NCBI RefSeq assembly: GCF_016584085.1
Contig: NZ_NRSJ01000021.1
Coordinates: forward strand, 85,242-149,241
Reading direction: 5' to 3'
Length of the DNA stretch: 64,000 nt
From: Halochromatium glycolicum
GTDB taxonomy: Bacteria; Pseudomonadota; Gammaproteobacteria; Chromatiales; Chromatiaceae
Every line of letters starts with the position of its first letter. The first letter of the stretch is position 1. Under the pieces are notes generated by a model. That model ran no database searches. It was given only the letters and a program-made list of their open reading frames with translations, and was not told the DNA's origin. Position numbers and translations under genes: made by a program. Shown in pieces: positions 37,049 through 45,713 of the stretch.

Positions 37049-37324
37049 TCAACTCCGCGCCGAGCTCTCCGGCAATACGATATTGAGCTCAAGGATCTCG
37101 TGACTTTCCTCCTGCTCGTAGGTCACTGAGACGGCATCGGTATCGACCTCGACGTACTTGCGGATCACGGCCAGGATCTCCTGCTCCAGCTTGGGCAGGT
37201 ATGAGGGGCGACCACGAGCGGCGCGATCGTGTGCGACCAGGATCTGCAGGCGCTCTTTGGCAACCGAGGCGGACCCTTTCGGGGCGCCGGCTGCGCTGCG
37301 GAAATAGTCCAGAAGGCCCACCAT
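37049..37324 (-). CDS. minE: cell division topological specificity factor MinE
   Basis: A 91-residue protein. The N-terminal amphipathic start VGLLDYFRS, the anti-MinCD region (AKERLQILVAHDRA) and the topological domain YLPKLEQEILAVIRKYV are characteristic. It drives pole-to-pole oscillation of MinCD. The ATG at 37324 lies one base after the minD stop (TGAGATG). Confidence 0.97.
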   Translation of the reverse strand: MVGLLDYFRSAAGAPKGSASVAKERLQILVAHDRAARGRPSYLPKLEQEILAVIRKYVEVDTDAVSVTYEQEESHEILELNIVLPESSARS

Positions 37325-37325
37325 C

Positions 37326-38135
37326 TCACCCCCTAAATAGTCGGCTGAACAATCCCTTGCGCTCCGCATCGAGGAAGCGCATCGGGCGCTCCTCGCCGAG
37401 ATAGCGGGCCACCATGTCGGCGTAGGCCTGGCCGGCGTCCGACTCGTGGTCCAGGATGACAGGGTTGCCGGCATTGGACGCATTGAGCACCGACTGAGAA
37501 TCAGGGATGACACTCAAGAGGTTGAGCGCCAGGATCTCCTGGACATCCTCGACACCCAGCATCTCACCTCGCGCGACCCGGTCCGGCGCATAGCGCGTCA
37601 ACAGCAGGTATTCGCGGATCGGCTCCTGGCTCTCGAGCGCGCGCCGCGATTTGCTCGCCAGAATCCCGAGCATCCGGTCGGAATCACGCACCGACGAGAC
37701 CTCGGGATTGGTCACGACAATCGCATCGTCGGCATAGTACATCGCCATCAATGCCCCGTGCTCGATACCGGCAGGTGAGTCGCAGATCACATAATCATAG
37801 GACTTGTTCAATTCCTCGAGCACCCTGCCGACCCCGTCCTGAGTCAGCGCCTCCTTATCACGCGTCTGCGACGCCGGGAGGATATAGAGGTGCTCGCAGC
37901 GCTTATCCCGAATCAATGCCTGATTGAGGTTGGCCTCTCCATTGATGACATTGGCAAAATCGTAGACCACACGACGCTCACAACCCATGATCAAGTCCAG
38001 ATTGCGCAGCCCGACGTCGAAGTCGATCACCGCTGTCCGATTTCCGCGCTGCGCCAACCCCATGGCCATGGCCGCAGCCGTCGTCGTCTTGCCGACGCCC
38101 CCTTTTCCCGACGTAATGACGATAATTCTGGCCAA
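37326..38135 (-). CDS. minD: septum site-determining ATPase MinD
   Basis: A 269-residue deviant Walker ATPase: ITSGKGGVGKTTTAAAMAMG with the signature lysine, DFDVGLRNLDLIMGCERRVVYDF (two runs), CDSPAGIEHGAL and a C-terminal membrane-targeting amphipathic helix GLFSRLFRG. It recruits MinC to the membrane and is displaced by MinE. The gap to minC is 185 bp. Confidence 0.98.
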   Translation of the reverse strand: MARIIVITSGKGGVGKTTTAAAMAMGLAQRGNRTAVIDFDVGLRNLDLIMGCERRVVYDFANVINGEANLNQALIRDKRCEHLYILPASQTRDKEALTQDGVGRVLEELNKSYDYVICDSPAGIEHGALMAMYYADDAIVVTNPEVSSVRDSDRMLGILASKSRRALESQEPIREYLLLTRYAPDRVARGEMLGVEDVQEILALNLLSVIPDSQSVLNASNAGNPVILDHESDAGQAYADMVARYLGEERPMRFLDAERKGLFSRLFRG

Positions 38136-38320
38136 GAAGGACTCCCCTTATACGTGTTGACCCTGTCTTTTCGCTTGATCGTAAGCGCCGACCGACAATG
38201 CCGGACGGCTCGAGAATCTACGCTCATTGGCAGGCGTTCGTCCATGACCGAGGTGCCCGACCCCGCCATGCGTCAACGCGTGCCGAGTCACAGCACGGGC
38301 GCCCTCAAAATGCCTCTCGA

Positions 38321-39106
38321 CTACTCGAGAGGCTCGATTCGCAGGGTGGACTGCTCCAAGAAGACCTGAATGCGGCGGCCCTTCAGCTCGGCCGGAATCC
38401 GATCGCTGACCCGATAATGCCCCGCCACCGAGACGAGCTCCGCCTGGAGATCAGAGCAGAAGATCCGCGCCTTGGTATCTCCATGCAATCCAGCCATGGC
38501 CCGCCCACGCATCGGCGCATAGACGTGGATATTCCCGTCCGCCATCAATTCTGCACCGGAATTCACCGGCGCCAAGACGGTCAGGTCGCCGCCGGCAGCA
38601 TAGACGCGCTGACCGGAGCGCACGGGGCGATCAATGACATGCGAGCCGGTCTCGACCCCGACATCGCGGTCACCCAGCTTACTGGCGATCGGCACATCAT
38701 CCGGAATGGGCTGTGAGGCCTCGGTCTTGCGCGGGCTCGCCGCCTCCCGGAGGATCGCGAGCTCCATCGCCTTCGCCGCTTCATGCTGGGCGCGGCTTCC
38801 GCCGCGGACGCCGACCGGGATCATTCCGAGTCCGCGCAACAGCCCGACGAGCGCCGGAAAACCGACATCGTCCTCATCGGCAGGCAGCTCACTGAGCTCG
38901 ATCACGACCGGGGTATGCTCGAAGAAGCCCGGCGCCTGCTGCACCTTGGACGTCAGCTGCACCTCGAGCGCCTCGGTATCCAGGCGCAGCAACCGAATCA
39001 CGGGAAGCGTGAACGCCGCCGCCTTCAGCTCGAAAGCAGGCGAGTCTTCACCGAAGGTGCCCTGCTCGGCGACCTCCTCTGCCTGTGATCCGCTATTCAC
39101 TGCCAT
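38321..39106 (-). CDS. minC: septum site-determining protein MinC
   Basis: A 261-residue FtsZ inhibitor. The N-terminal MinC_N domain (ELKAAAFTLPVIRLL, VVIELSEL) is followed by a linker (residues about 125-150) and the C-terminal beta-helix with RSGQRVYAAGGDLTVLAPVNSGAELMADGNIHVYAPMRGRAMAG (family core, several runs), then FCSDLQAELVSVAGHYR. The order minC-minD-minE is conserved. Confidence 0.97.
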   Translation of the reverse strand: MAVNSGSQAEEVAEQGTFGEDSPAFELKAAAFTLPVIRLLRLDTEALEVQLTSKVQQAPGFFEHTPVVIELSELPADEDDVGFPALVGLLRGLGMIPVGVRGGSRAQHEAAKAMELAILREAASPRKTEASQPIPDDVPIASKLGDRDVGVETGSHVIDRPVRSGQRVYAAGGDLTVLAPVNSGAELMADGNIHVYAPMRGRAMAGLHGDTKARIFCSDLQAELVSVAGHYRVSDRIPAELKGRRIQVFLEQSTLRIEPLE

Positions 39107-39263
39107 GATCTCGACGATGGTCTCCCAAGATTACCCGGAGCTCCGTTAACAGCGTACCGCCCCACCCGGCCGGCTCCCGAATGGCTCCCAAATGGCTCCC
39201 GCGCTACCGCGGCGCAGGCCCGGTAGCGCAGGCCCGGTGGCGGAGGCCATGGCGATCGGGCAT

Positions 39264-39608
39264 TCAGCCGGGCGGCCACTGCAATGGACGACCGCCGATC
39301 ACATGGAGATGAAGGTGGTACACGGTCTGTCCGGCGCCAGCATTGCAATTGATGACCGTCCGATAGCCTTGCTCGGCGATCCCTTCCTGCTCCGCAACCT
39401 TTGCCGCGGTCAACATCAGCCGCCCAAGCAGTTCGGCGTCCTCGGTCCCGGCCGCACTCAAGGTCGGGATCGGCTTGCGTGGGATCACCAGCACATGGAC
39501 CGGCGCTTGCGGATTGAGATCGCGGAACGCGACCACGTGCTCGTCCTCGTAGACCAGGTCAGCCGAGACCTCGCCGTTGGCGATCTTGCCGAAGATCGTA
39601 TCAGACAT
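39264..39608 (-). CDS. hinT: HIT-family purine nucleoside phosphoramidase
   Basis: A 114-residue HIT protein: DTIFGKIANGEVSADLVYED, VHVLVIPRKPI and the triad YHLHLHVIGGRPLQWPPG (H-x-H-x-H). It hydrolyses AMP-linked phosphoramidates. AGGAG lies 5 bases upstream of the ATG at 39608, so that start is preferred to a GTG two codons earlier. It follows recR by 28 bp. Confidence 0.95.
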   Translation of the reverse strand: MSDTIFGKIANGEVSADLVYEDEHVVAFRDLNPQAPVHVLVIPRKPIPTLSAAGTEDAELLGRLMLTAAKVAEQEGIAEQGYRTVINCNAGAGQTVYHLHLHVIGGRPLQWPPG

Positions 39609-39635
39609 GCTCACTCCTCTCTCGCATCGAGACAG

Positions 39636-40232
39636 TTAAAGCCCTTGGCGGCCGGCGAAGGCGTGAGCGAGCGTACTGCCGTCCACGAATTCGAGCTCGC
39701 CCCCGAGCGGCACACCATGGGCGATACGGCTGAGCTGCAGGTCTGTGTCCTGCGCCAGCTCGGCGATATAGTGCGCGGTGGCCAGGCCCTCGACGGTCGG
39801 GCTGATAGCCAGGATGACCTCGCGCAAAGCAGGCTCGTGGAACCGGGCCTCGAGCCGGTCGAGCCCCAGCTCCTCGGGACCGATCCCATCAAGCGGTGAC
39901 AAACGCCCGCCGAGCACGAAATAGAGACCATCGTAGTGGGTGGCCTGCTCGATCGCGACGATGTCCGAAGGCTGCTCGACGACGCACAGGATGCCGGCAT
40001 CCCGCCGCGGGCTCGCGCAGAGCTGACAGCGTCGATGCTCGGTCAGGGTTCGGCAGCGCTCGCACCGTCCGATCTGCTCCATCGCCGCCGCCATGATCCG
40101 GGCCAGTTGGCGGCCCGCATCGCGGTCCCGCTCGAGCAGGTGGAACGCCATCCGTTGCGCGGACTTCGGCCCGATCCCGGGGAGGCGGCGAAGCGACTCG
40201 ATCAGCTGGGTCAGCAGGCTTGGATCGGCCAC
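39636..40232 (-). CDS. recR: recombination mediator RecR
   Basis: A 198-residue protein: HhH region [20 protein letters not shown], zinc finger [16 protein letters not shown] and Toprim segment [15 protein letters not shown], then [14 protein letters not shown]. With RecF/RecO it loads RecA at gaps. Start is a GTG at 40232. It is in the dnaX-ybaB-recR group. Confidence 0.96.
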   Translation of the reverse strand: MADPSLLTQLIESLRRLPGIGPKSAQRMAFHLLERDRDAGRQLARIMAAAMEQIGRCERCRTLTEHRRCQLCASPRRDAGILCVVEQPSDIVAIEQATHYDGLYFVLGGRLSPLDGIGPEELGLDRLEARFHEPALREVILAISPTVEGLATAHYIAELAQDTDLQLSRIAHGVPLGGELEFVDGSTLAHAFAGRQGL

Positions 40233-40266
40233 GGATCGACGATGCCGGCGACGCGCCGTGCGGTCT

Positions 40267-40590
40267 TCAGAACGGGAGCTTCATCCCGGGCGGCAGCGGC
40301 AGCCCGGAGGTCAGCTCCGCCATGCTTTCCTGGGCCTTTTCCGAGACCCGGCGAGCGGCGTCATTGAACGCCGCTGCAACCAGGTCTTCGAGCATCTCCT
40401 TGTCATCGCCCATCAGGGATGGATCGACCTCGACGCGCTTGACCTCGTGACGGCCATTCATCGTGATCTTGACCATCCCGCCGCCGGACTCACCGGTGAT
40501 CTCCTCATTGGCCAGGCGCTCCTGGGACTTCTTCATCTCGTCTTGTAGCTTTTGGGCCTGCTTCAGCATACCGCCCAGTCCGTTCTTCAT
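40267..40590 (-). CDS. ybaB: YbaB/EbfC nucleoid-associated protein
   Basis: A 107-residue small DNA-binding protein. [40 protein letters not shown] and [16 protein letters not shown] match the family, which forms tweezer-like dimers. The ATG at 40590 is preferred, with a GAGGTGAAGCC upstream. Its position between dnaX and recR is almost universal. Confidence 0.96.
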   Translation of the reverse strand: MKNGLGGMLKQAQKLQDEMKKSQERLANEEITGESGGGMVKITMNGRHEVKRVEVDPSLMGDDKEMLEDLVAAAFNDAARRVSEKAQESMAELTSGLPLPPGMKLPF

Positions 40591-40665
40591 GGCTTCACCT
40601 CTTCTCATCGATCAAAAAGCCCGACCGTCGGCGGCAAGCCGGCCGCGCAGGTCGCGCATCACCTT

Positions 40666-42594
40666 TCAGACCCGTAGCGGCGTCAGCGTGCCTGGAATCC
40701 ACTCGGCGTCGAAGCGCTCGCACAAATGCCGGGCAATCGGGTCAGTGTGCAACAGGCGCTCGGCTTCCGCCAGCCGTTCCGCATGCTCGCGCGCATCGCG
40801 CTGCGCCGGCGTCTCGGCACCAGCCGATTCGGCACGGATCTCCAGGCGCAGTTCGTCACAACCAAGGGCGGCCGACAATGCCTTCCGCAAGCGCTCCTCT
40901 GCGCCAGCCGCATGCAGATGCTGGTGCGCTGGATTCAGCGCGAGACCGAGCCGGCGACCATCCCAGCTCTGCAAAGCGCAATGCCGTGCGAGCTCCAACG
41001 CCAGCCCGCTGAGCTGTGCGGTCTCGACGAGCCGCCCCCAGCCTCCAACCACGCGCAGTGCCGACTCCGGAGAGGGTTCCACCGGACGCTCTGAGTCGTC
41101 GTTGCCCAACGGCTGGGCTGCGAGCTCCGTCTCTGCGTCAAGCGGCATTGGATGGTCGGCTATCTGGTCGACCTTCGGGCGGGACGGCTTGCTGGCCGGT
41201 TCATTGGCCTGCTTGCTGGCTTGGTTACTTGCCGGCGCCGCGATCTCGGCCGACTCCGACCCTCGCCCACCCGAGCTAGCGGCACCCGGAGCCGGGGCCG
41301 CTTCAGCCGCTGCCGGCGCGGACTGACCCGGCGCCGAACCGGCAGAGGAGACCCGTGTTGTCACAGCTGGCGTCGGGCCGGCAACGGGCCGGGGCCGGCC
41401 ATCGGCCCGAGCGCTGGCACCAGCGCCCTGAGTGCGGTTACCGGCCGCCCCGCCACCGCTATCGCCGCCGGGGCGGCCGGATGGCGACGGAGGCCCGCCG
41501 ACTGACGCCTCGGCCGGCCGAAACGCGAGGGCGCGCAGCAGGATCATCTCGAGACCGGTCCGGGGGTCCGGGGCCAGCGCAAGATCGGCCTGCCCGGTCA
41601 GCAGGACCTGATAATAGAGCTGCACATCCTCGGCCGAGATGCGCTGAGACAGCGCCAGCAGACGCGCCTCATCGGGGTCGTCGTCGCGCAAGGCGCCGGG
41701 CACTTGCTGGGAGAGCGCAACCCGATGCAGCATCGCGATCAGGTCTTCGAGCACCGATGCGAAATCCGGCGTCAGTTCGGCGATACGCCCGACCTCGGCC
41801 AGCAACCGGGACGCAGCCGTATCGGCCAATGCCTCGAGCAGGTCGATCGTCAGCTCGCCGCCGCGGGCGCCGAGCATCGCTCGGACATCGTCGACCTCCA
41901 CCCGTCCTGCACCATAAGCGACCGCCTGATCCAACAGACTGAGCCCATCGCGCATACTCCCATCGGCCGCCCGGGCCAGCAGCATCAACGCCGGCAGCTC
42001 ATAGCCGACCCCCTCGGCCTCGAGCACGGTCACGAAACGATCACGGATCTGCTCCGGCAGCAGGCGCTTCAGATTGAACTGGAGACAGCGTGAGAGGACT
42101 GTCGCAGGCAGTCTCTGCGGGTCGGTCGTCGCCAACACGAACTTCACATGCTCAGGCGGCTCTTCGAGCGTCTTCAGCAGCGCGTTGAAGCTGCTCGCCG
42201 AGAACATGTGCACCTCGTCGATCAGATAGACCTTGTGGCGACCCCGGACCGGCGCGAATGGGACATTGTCCAGTAGCTCGCGGGTTTGATCGACCTTGGT
42301 CCGCGACGCCGCATCGACCTCGAGCAGATCGACGAAACGGCCGTTGTCGATTTCGGTGCAGGTCGAGCATTCGCCGCATGGGTTCGGGCCAACGCCCCGC
42401 TCGCAATTGAGCGTCTTCGCCAAGATCCGCGCCAGCGTCGTCTTGCCGACGCCCCGGGTCCCGGTGAATAGATAGGCATGATGGAGCTGGCCGCGCTCCA
42501 AGCCGTTCATGAGCGCGCGCACGACATGCTCCTGACCGACGAGATCGGCGAATGAGCGAGGCCGCCACTTACGCGCAAGGGCCTGATAGGTCAT
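40666..42594 (-). CDS. dnaX: DNA polymerase III tau/gamma subunit
   Basis: A 642-residue clamp-loader ATPase: YQALARKWRPRSFADLVGQE, Walker A GTRGVGKTTLAR, zinc cluster CERGVGPNPCGECSTC, DEVHMFSASSFNALLKTLEEPP and SRCLQFNLKRL. Domain III ends near residue 365. A long Ala/Gly/Ser/Pro linker (about 365-500) precedes the tau-specific C-terminus. No A-rich slippery stretch was seen, so a programmed frameshift to make gamma is not supported. It lies downstream of the 4.5S RNA gene. Confidence 0.96.
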   Translation of the reverse strand: MTYQALARKWRPRSFADLVGQEHVVRALMNGLERGQLHHAYLFTGTRGVGKTTLARILAKTLNCERGVGPNPCGECSTCTEIDNGRFVDLLEVDAASRTKVDQTRELLDNVPFAPVRGRHKVYLIDEVHMFSASSFNALLKTLEEPPEHVKFVLATTDPQRLPATVLSRCLQFNLKRLLPEQIRDRFVTVLEAEGVGYELPALMLLARAADGSMRDGLSLLDQAVAYGAGRVEVDDVRAMLGARGGELTIDLLEALADTAASRLLAEVGRIAELTPDFASVLEDLIAMLHRVALSQQVPGALRDDDPDEARLLALSQRISAEDVQLYYQVLLTGQADLALAPDPRTGLEMILLRALAFRPAEASVGGPPSPSGRPGGDSGGGAAGNRTQGAGASARADGRPRPVAGPTPAVTTRVSSAGSAPGQSAPAAAEAAPAPGAASSGGRGSESAEIAAPASNQASKQANEPASKPSRPKVDQIADHPMPLDAETELAAQPLGNDDSERPVEPSPESALRVVGGWGRLVETAQLSGLALELARHCALQSWDGRRLGLALNPAHQHLHAAGAEERLRKALSAALGCDELRLEIRAESAGAETPAQRDAREHAERLAEAERLLHTDPIARHLCERFDAEWIPGTLTPLRV

Positions 42595-42686
42595 GAGGAT
42601 GTAGCCCGAACGGTCTCTTGATTAGCCTGCTATCAGAGCGCTTCGGATAGGAGCGCAACCCGCAGCCAACGTTGGCGCAATCAGAG

Positions 42687-42804
42687 GTGGGTGGCGGACC
42701 ACGCCAGCCACACCCCGGCACCCGCTTCCACCGCTGCGGCTGCTCCCTTCCGGGCCTGACCGGGTTCACGGTTTCGCGTTGCGAGGGGACCGGCGCGGCC
42801 CACC
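42687..42804 (-). ncRNA. ffs: 4.5S signal recognition particle RNA
   Basis: On the minus strand the domain IV core CAGGCCCGGAAGGGAGCAG is present with its GGAA tetraloop and symmetric/asymmetric internal loops. The outer arms GGTGGGC and GCCACCCACC close an about 118-nt hairpin. It binds Ffh to target membrane proteins. Placement just upstream of dnaX is typical of gammaproteobacteria. The exact ends are inferred from the stem and are good to a few bases. Confidence 0.93.
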
Positions 42805-42990
42805 ATTGCTTGTCGGCCTGGGCAGAACCTGCAGACCAAGTCGCGAACGGTATCAGTCAGCGCTGACCGTCGCAAGCTTCAACAGATGCAACGTCGGTGC
42901 TCAAGGCCGCCAGGGGCCCGTTTCGGTGGACGATTGTCTGGTGCACTGTTGGGCGCACTGCTGGGCGCAATCTTGGACGCCAGTCTGGGC

Positions 42991-43905
42991 TCACCGGCGC
43001 CTGCCGGGACGCGAGGCTGACCCCGAGCGCACCACCGCGAGTCCGGCACCGACAATGCCGAGTCCGCCGGCCAGCTCCCAGGGGCCGAGCGCCTCGCCGG
43101 CGATCAGTGCCGCAGAGACTGCGCCGACGACGAGCTCGAACAATAGAAGCACCGACGAACGCTGCAATGGCAGTGCGCGGACACCGATCTGAACGGCCAC
43201 GATCATCGCGCTCATCCAGGACGCACCGAGCAGCAGGGCGCTGGCGATGACCGATGGGGACGCTGTAAGCGGCACATCGAGGAGCATCGCTGCAATGAGC
43301 GCAAGCGGTGGCGCAAGATAGGCCGATGCCAGGGCCTTCAGCGACAGCGGCAGCGCGCGCCCGGCACGCAGCTGCAGGTTCGTCGCGGCGAAGGCCAAGC
43401 CGGCAACCAAACCCAAGGCATCAGCGGGTGCAAGACCCGCCAGCGCACCGCGATCGCCGCCAATCAGCATCATCGCGGCGCCGACGAGGGCCACCGCCAG
43501 CGCCGGCAGCGTCACCGGCGTCAGCGGCTCGCGAAGCACGAAGCGGGCCATCAGCACCGACCAGACCGGTGCCAGGTAGAACAGGATCAGTACCCGCGCC
43601 ACCTGCCCTTCGATCACGCCGAGGCCGAAGGCAATGCCGGAGACCGCGCCCGAGAGTCCAATCCCTGCCATAGCAGGCAAGGCGCGGCGCCAAGGTCGCA
43701 GCGCCGTGCGCGCAGGCAACAGCAAGACCAGGGTGGCGCCGCCGTAGACGAACAGCAGCGCCCACAGACCGTCGAGCCCTGCCTGCTCCAGCAGCCGCAG
43801 CGGCCACCAGTAGAGCCCCCAGAGGGTTGAACCGAACAGCAGCGCAGCAATGGCCCAGGACTCGCGCGTTCCGGTCCCATCGCTGGAACAGGTTGAAGCA
43901 GGCAT
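42991..43905 (-). CDS. EamA/DMT superfamily transporter
   Basis: A 304-residue protein with ten predicted transmembrane helices in two EamA repeats (first from about residue 16, second from about 160). Motifs include GSTLWGLYWWPLR in helix 1 and LFELVVGAVSAALIAGEAL near the end, typical of drug/metabolite exporters. Substrate unknown. It is divergent from the coiled-coil protein gene and follows the 4.5S RNA gene on the same strand side. Confidence 0.85.
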   Translation of the reverse strand: MPASTCSSDGTGTRESWAIAALLFGSTLWGLYWWPLRLLEQAGLDGLWALLFVYGGATLVLLLPARTALRPWRRALPAMAGIGLSGAVSGIAFGLGVIEGQVARVLILFYLAPVWSVLMARFVLREPLTPVTLPALAVALVGAAMMLIGGDRGALAGLAPADALGLVAGLAFAATNLQLRAGRALPLSLKALASAYLAPPLALIAAMLLDVPLTASPSVIASALLLGASWMSAMIVAVQIGVRALPLQRSSVLLLFELVVGAVSAALIAGEALGPWELAGGLGIVGAGLAVVRSGSASRPGRRR

Positions 43906-44063
43906 GGATCGGGTTTGGCCTCATCGTCGGATGGAGCGGGTCGCGCATTGTCGCGCGAACGGGCAACTGCCTGCGCGGGCACCCGGACCCGCAAGGTGAT
44001 GCGGCTGATCCCACCCTTTCGATGACCCGATCTTGCTAACCTTGGCAGCCGACCGGGACGCCG

Positions 44064-45497
44064 ATGACGGTGGCCGAACCCAATGCAAACCAGTTGGACC
44101 ATGATGCGATGAGGCAGCAGACCACCCTCGATCCCCGACGCCGAACGGCTACTGCCCTGATGTGGGCACATGGGCTGAGTGCGCTGCTGCTGGCCGCTGC
44201 AGCCGTTCCCAGCCCAGGACAGGAGGTGAGCGAAGGTCAGCCCGAGGCGACCAAACCGACCCAGGACTCGACCGCGGATCAGGCCGGCGGCGACGCATCG
44301 GGTTTGCTTGAGCGCTCGCTCGAGCGCGCAACATCGGTATGGGAACGTTCGGCCGATACCGCCGATACGTGGTGGCAGCGTTCACGCGATGCCACCCTTG
44401 AGGTCTGGGATGAAGCGCAGCAGAGCCTCCGCCCCACCGACCCGTCGACCCCGGCCCAGGTCTGGAAGGACCTGGCGCCCAAACTCGATGAAACGCTCGC
44501 GTTGACAGAGGAACGGCCGCAACTGCCCGAGCGCGCCTGGCTCGGCCGCGACCAAGGGGATGCCGATACCGAGATCAACGCGCTGTTGGATGCCGCGGTC
44601 GGAATCCTGTCGCGCTCGCCGGTTCAGCGCTACCGGGCACGCATCACCGAGCTGCGCACCGAGATCGCCGAGGCCCGCGCCGAGATCGACCGCTTCCGGC
44701 GCGAGCGGATCGCTGCACCGCGCGAGTCATTGATCACGGCGACCGTCGCCGACTATGAGGAGCGCATCGCTGAGCGCGAGGCCGAGATCCGAGCCGACCT
44801 CGCCGAGCTCGAGCGCGTCAAGGCCGAGTTCGTCGCCGACCTGCGCGGGATGGGACTCGAGCTCAGTGGCGAGCAGGTGGACCTACTGCTCGCGACCGTG
44901 GTCGGCGACAACATCATCGATCTCGGCATCCTGTTCGATAACGTCAAGGCGATCACCCGGCAGCTCGAGTCCCTGGTCGAGGAAAGCGGCGAGGACCTCG
45001 AGAGCGCGCGCCGCTACTACGGGATGTATGTCGTGCTGCTGCGTGCGCTCGAGCACATGCATACGCACGTCTTGCAGGCGATCGACACCGACTACCTGCC
45101 GCGCATCGATGCGATCGCTGAGCGCGCAGCCGCGTTGAGCGAGGAGACGCGCGCGCTGATCGAGACCCAGCCTGACCGCGCCGAGCTCCTGCGCAACAAC
45201 CTGCAAGCCCAACAACTCACGATCGAGGCCGCTGGCGTCTATCGCGACTATCTCGAACAGCAGCGCGCTCAGGTCAAACAGGCCCAGGCAGCACTCGAGG
45301 CCGACATCGATACCGCCTGGAATACCTACCAGACCGTGCAGGTCTCCGGAGAGCTGGTCGATCTGGTCCAATCCAGCCGCAGCCTGCTCGATAACCTGCT
45401 CAACCGGGAGGTCCCGCCGTTGCGCCCGTTTCAGAACCTCGCGATGCAGCGCGAGCTCGAGAAGCTGACACGCCAATTGCGTCGCGCCGAGGACTGA
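44064..45497 (+). CDS. exported coiled-coil protein of unknown function
   Basis: A 477-residue protein, or 462 if the ATG at 44109 is used; ribosome binding sites are weak for both. A hydrophobic segment near residues 34-50 (MWAHGLSALLLAAAAVPSPG) looks like a signal peptide or anchor. The rest is Glu/Arg/Ala-rich with strong heptad character, notably ITELRTEIAEARAEIDRFRR and ERIAEREAEIRADLAELERVK (residues about 190-260) and again 370-470. No enzymatic motif was seen. It is followed 217 bp later by the GGDEF/EAL protein on the same strand. The function is unknown; a periplasmic or membrane-associated scaffold is a guess. Confidence 0.7.
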   Translation: MTVAEPNANQLDHDAMRQQTTLDPRRRTATALMWAHGLSALLLAAAAVPSPGQEVSEGQPEATKPTQDSTADQAGGDASGLLERSLERATSVWERSADTADTWWQRSRDATLEVWDEAQQSLRPTDPSTPAQVWKDLAPKLDETLALTEERPQLPERAWLGRDQGDADTEINALLDAAVGILSRSPVQRYRARITELRTEIAEARAEIDRFRRERIAAPRESLITATVADYEERIAEREAEIRADLAELERVKAEFVADLRGMGLELSGEQVDLLLATVVGDNIIDLGILFDNVKAITRQLESLVEESGEDLESARRYYGMYVVLLRALEHMHTHVLQAIDTDYLPRIDAIAERAAALSEETRALIETQPDRAELLRNNLQAQQLTIEAAGVYRDYLEQQRAQVKQAQAALEADIDTAWNTYQTVQVSGELVDLVQSSRSLLDNLLNREVPPLRPFQNLAMQRELEKLTRQLRRAED

Positions 45498-45713
45498 GCA
45501 GCGGCCTGCCGATGGCCCGCATCTGCTTTCCGAACCGAGCGCGACACCTCAGCCCAATCTCGGCAGGTCGTTCTCGGGCTGCCACCAGGACAGAACCAAC
45601 CGCGCTCGGCTTGGTCGGTATCGCTCGGTAATGGAGCAAACCAGTATCGGCCATCCGGGCGAAGAGTGAGCGGGGCAGCTAGACTGTAGGGCGTCTCGCC
45701 GAGCCGTCGCCCC

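Noticed and set aside
40666..42594. Programmed frameshift in dnaX producing the gamma subunit
   Set aside because: I see no A-rich slippery heptamer followed by a stem-loop in the linker region; the frame runs straight to the end of tau.
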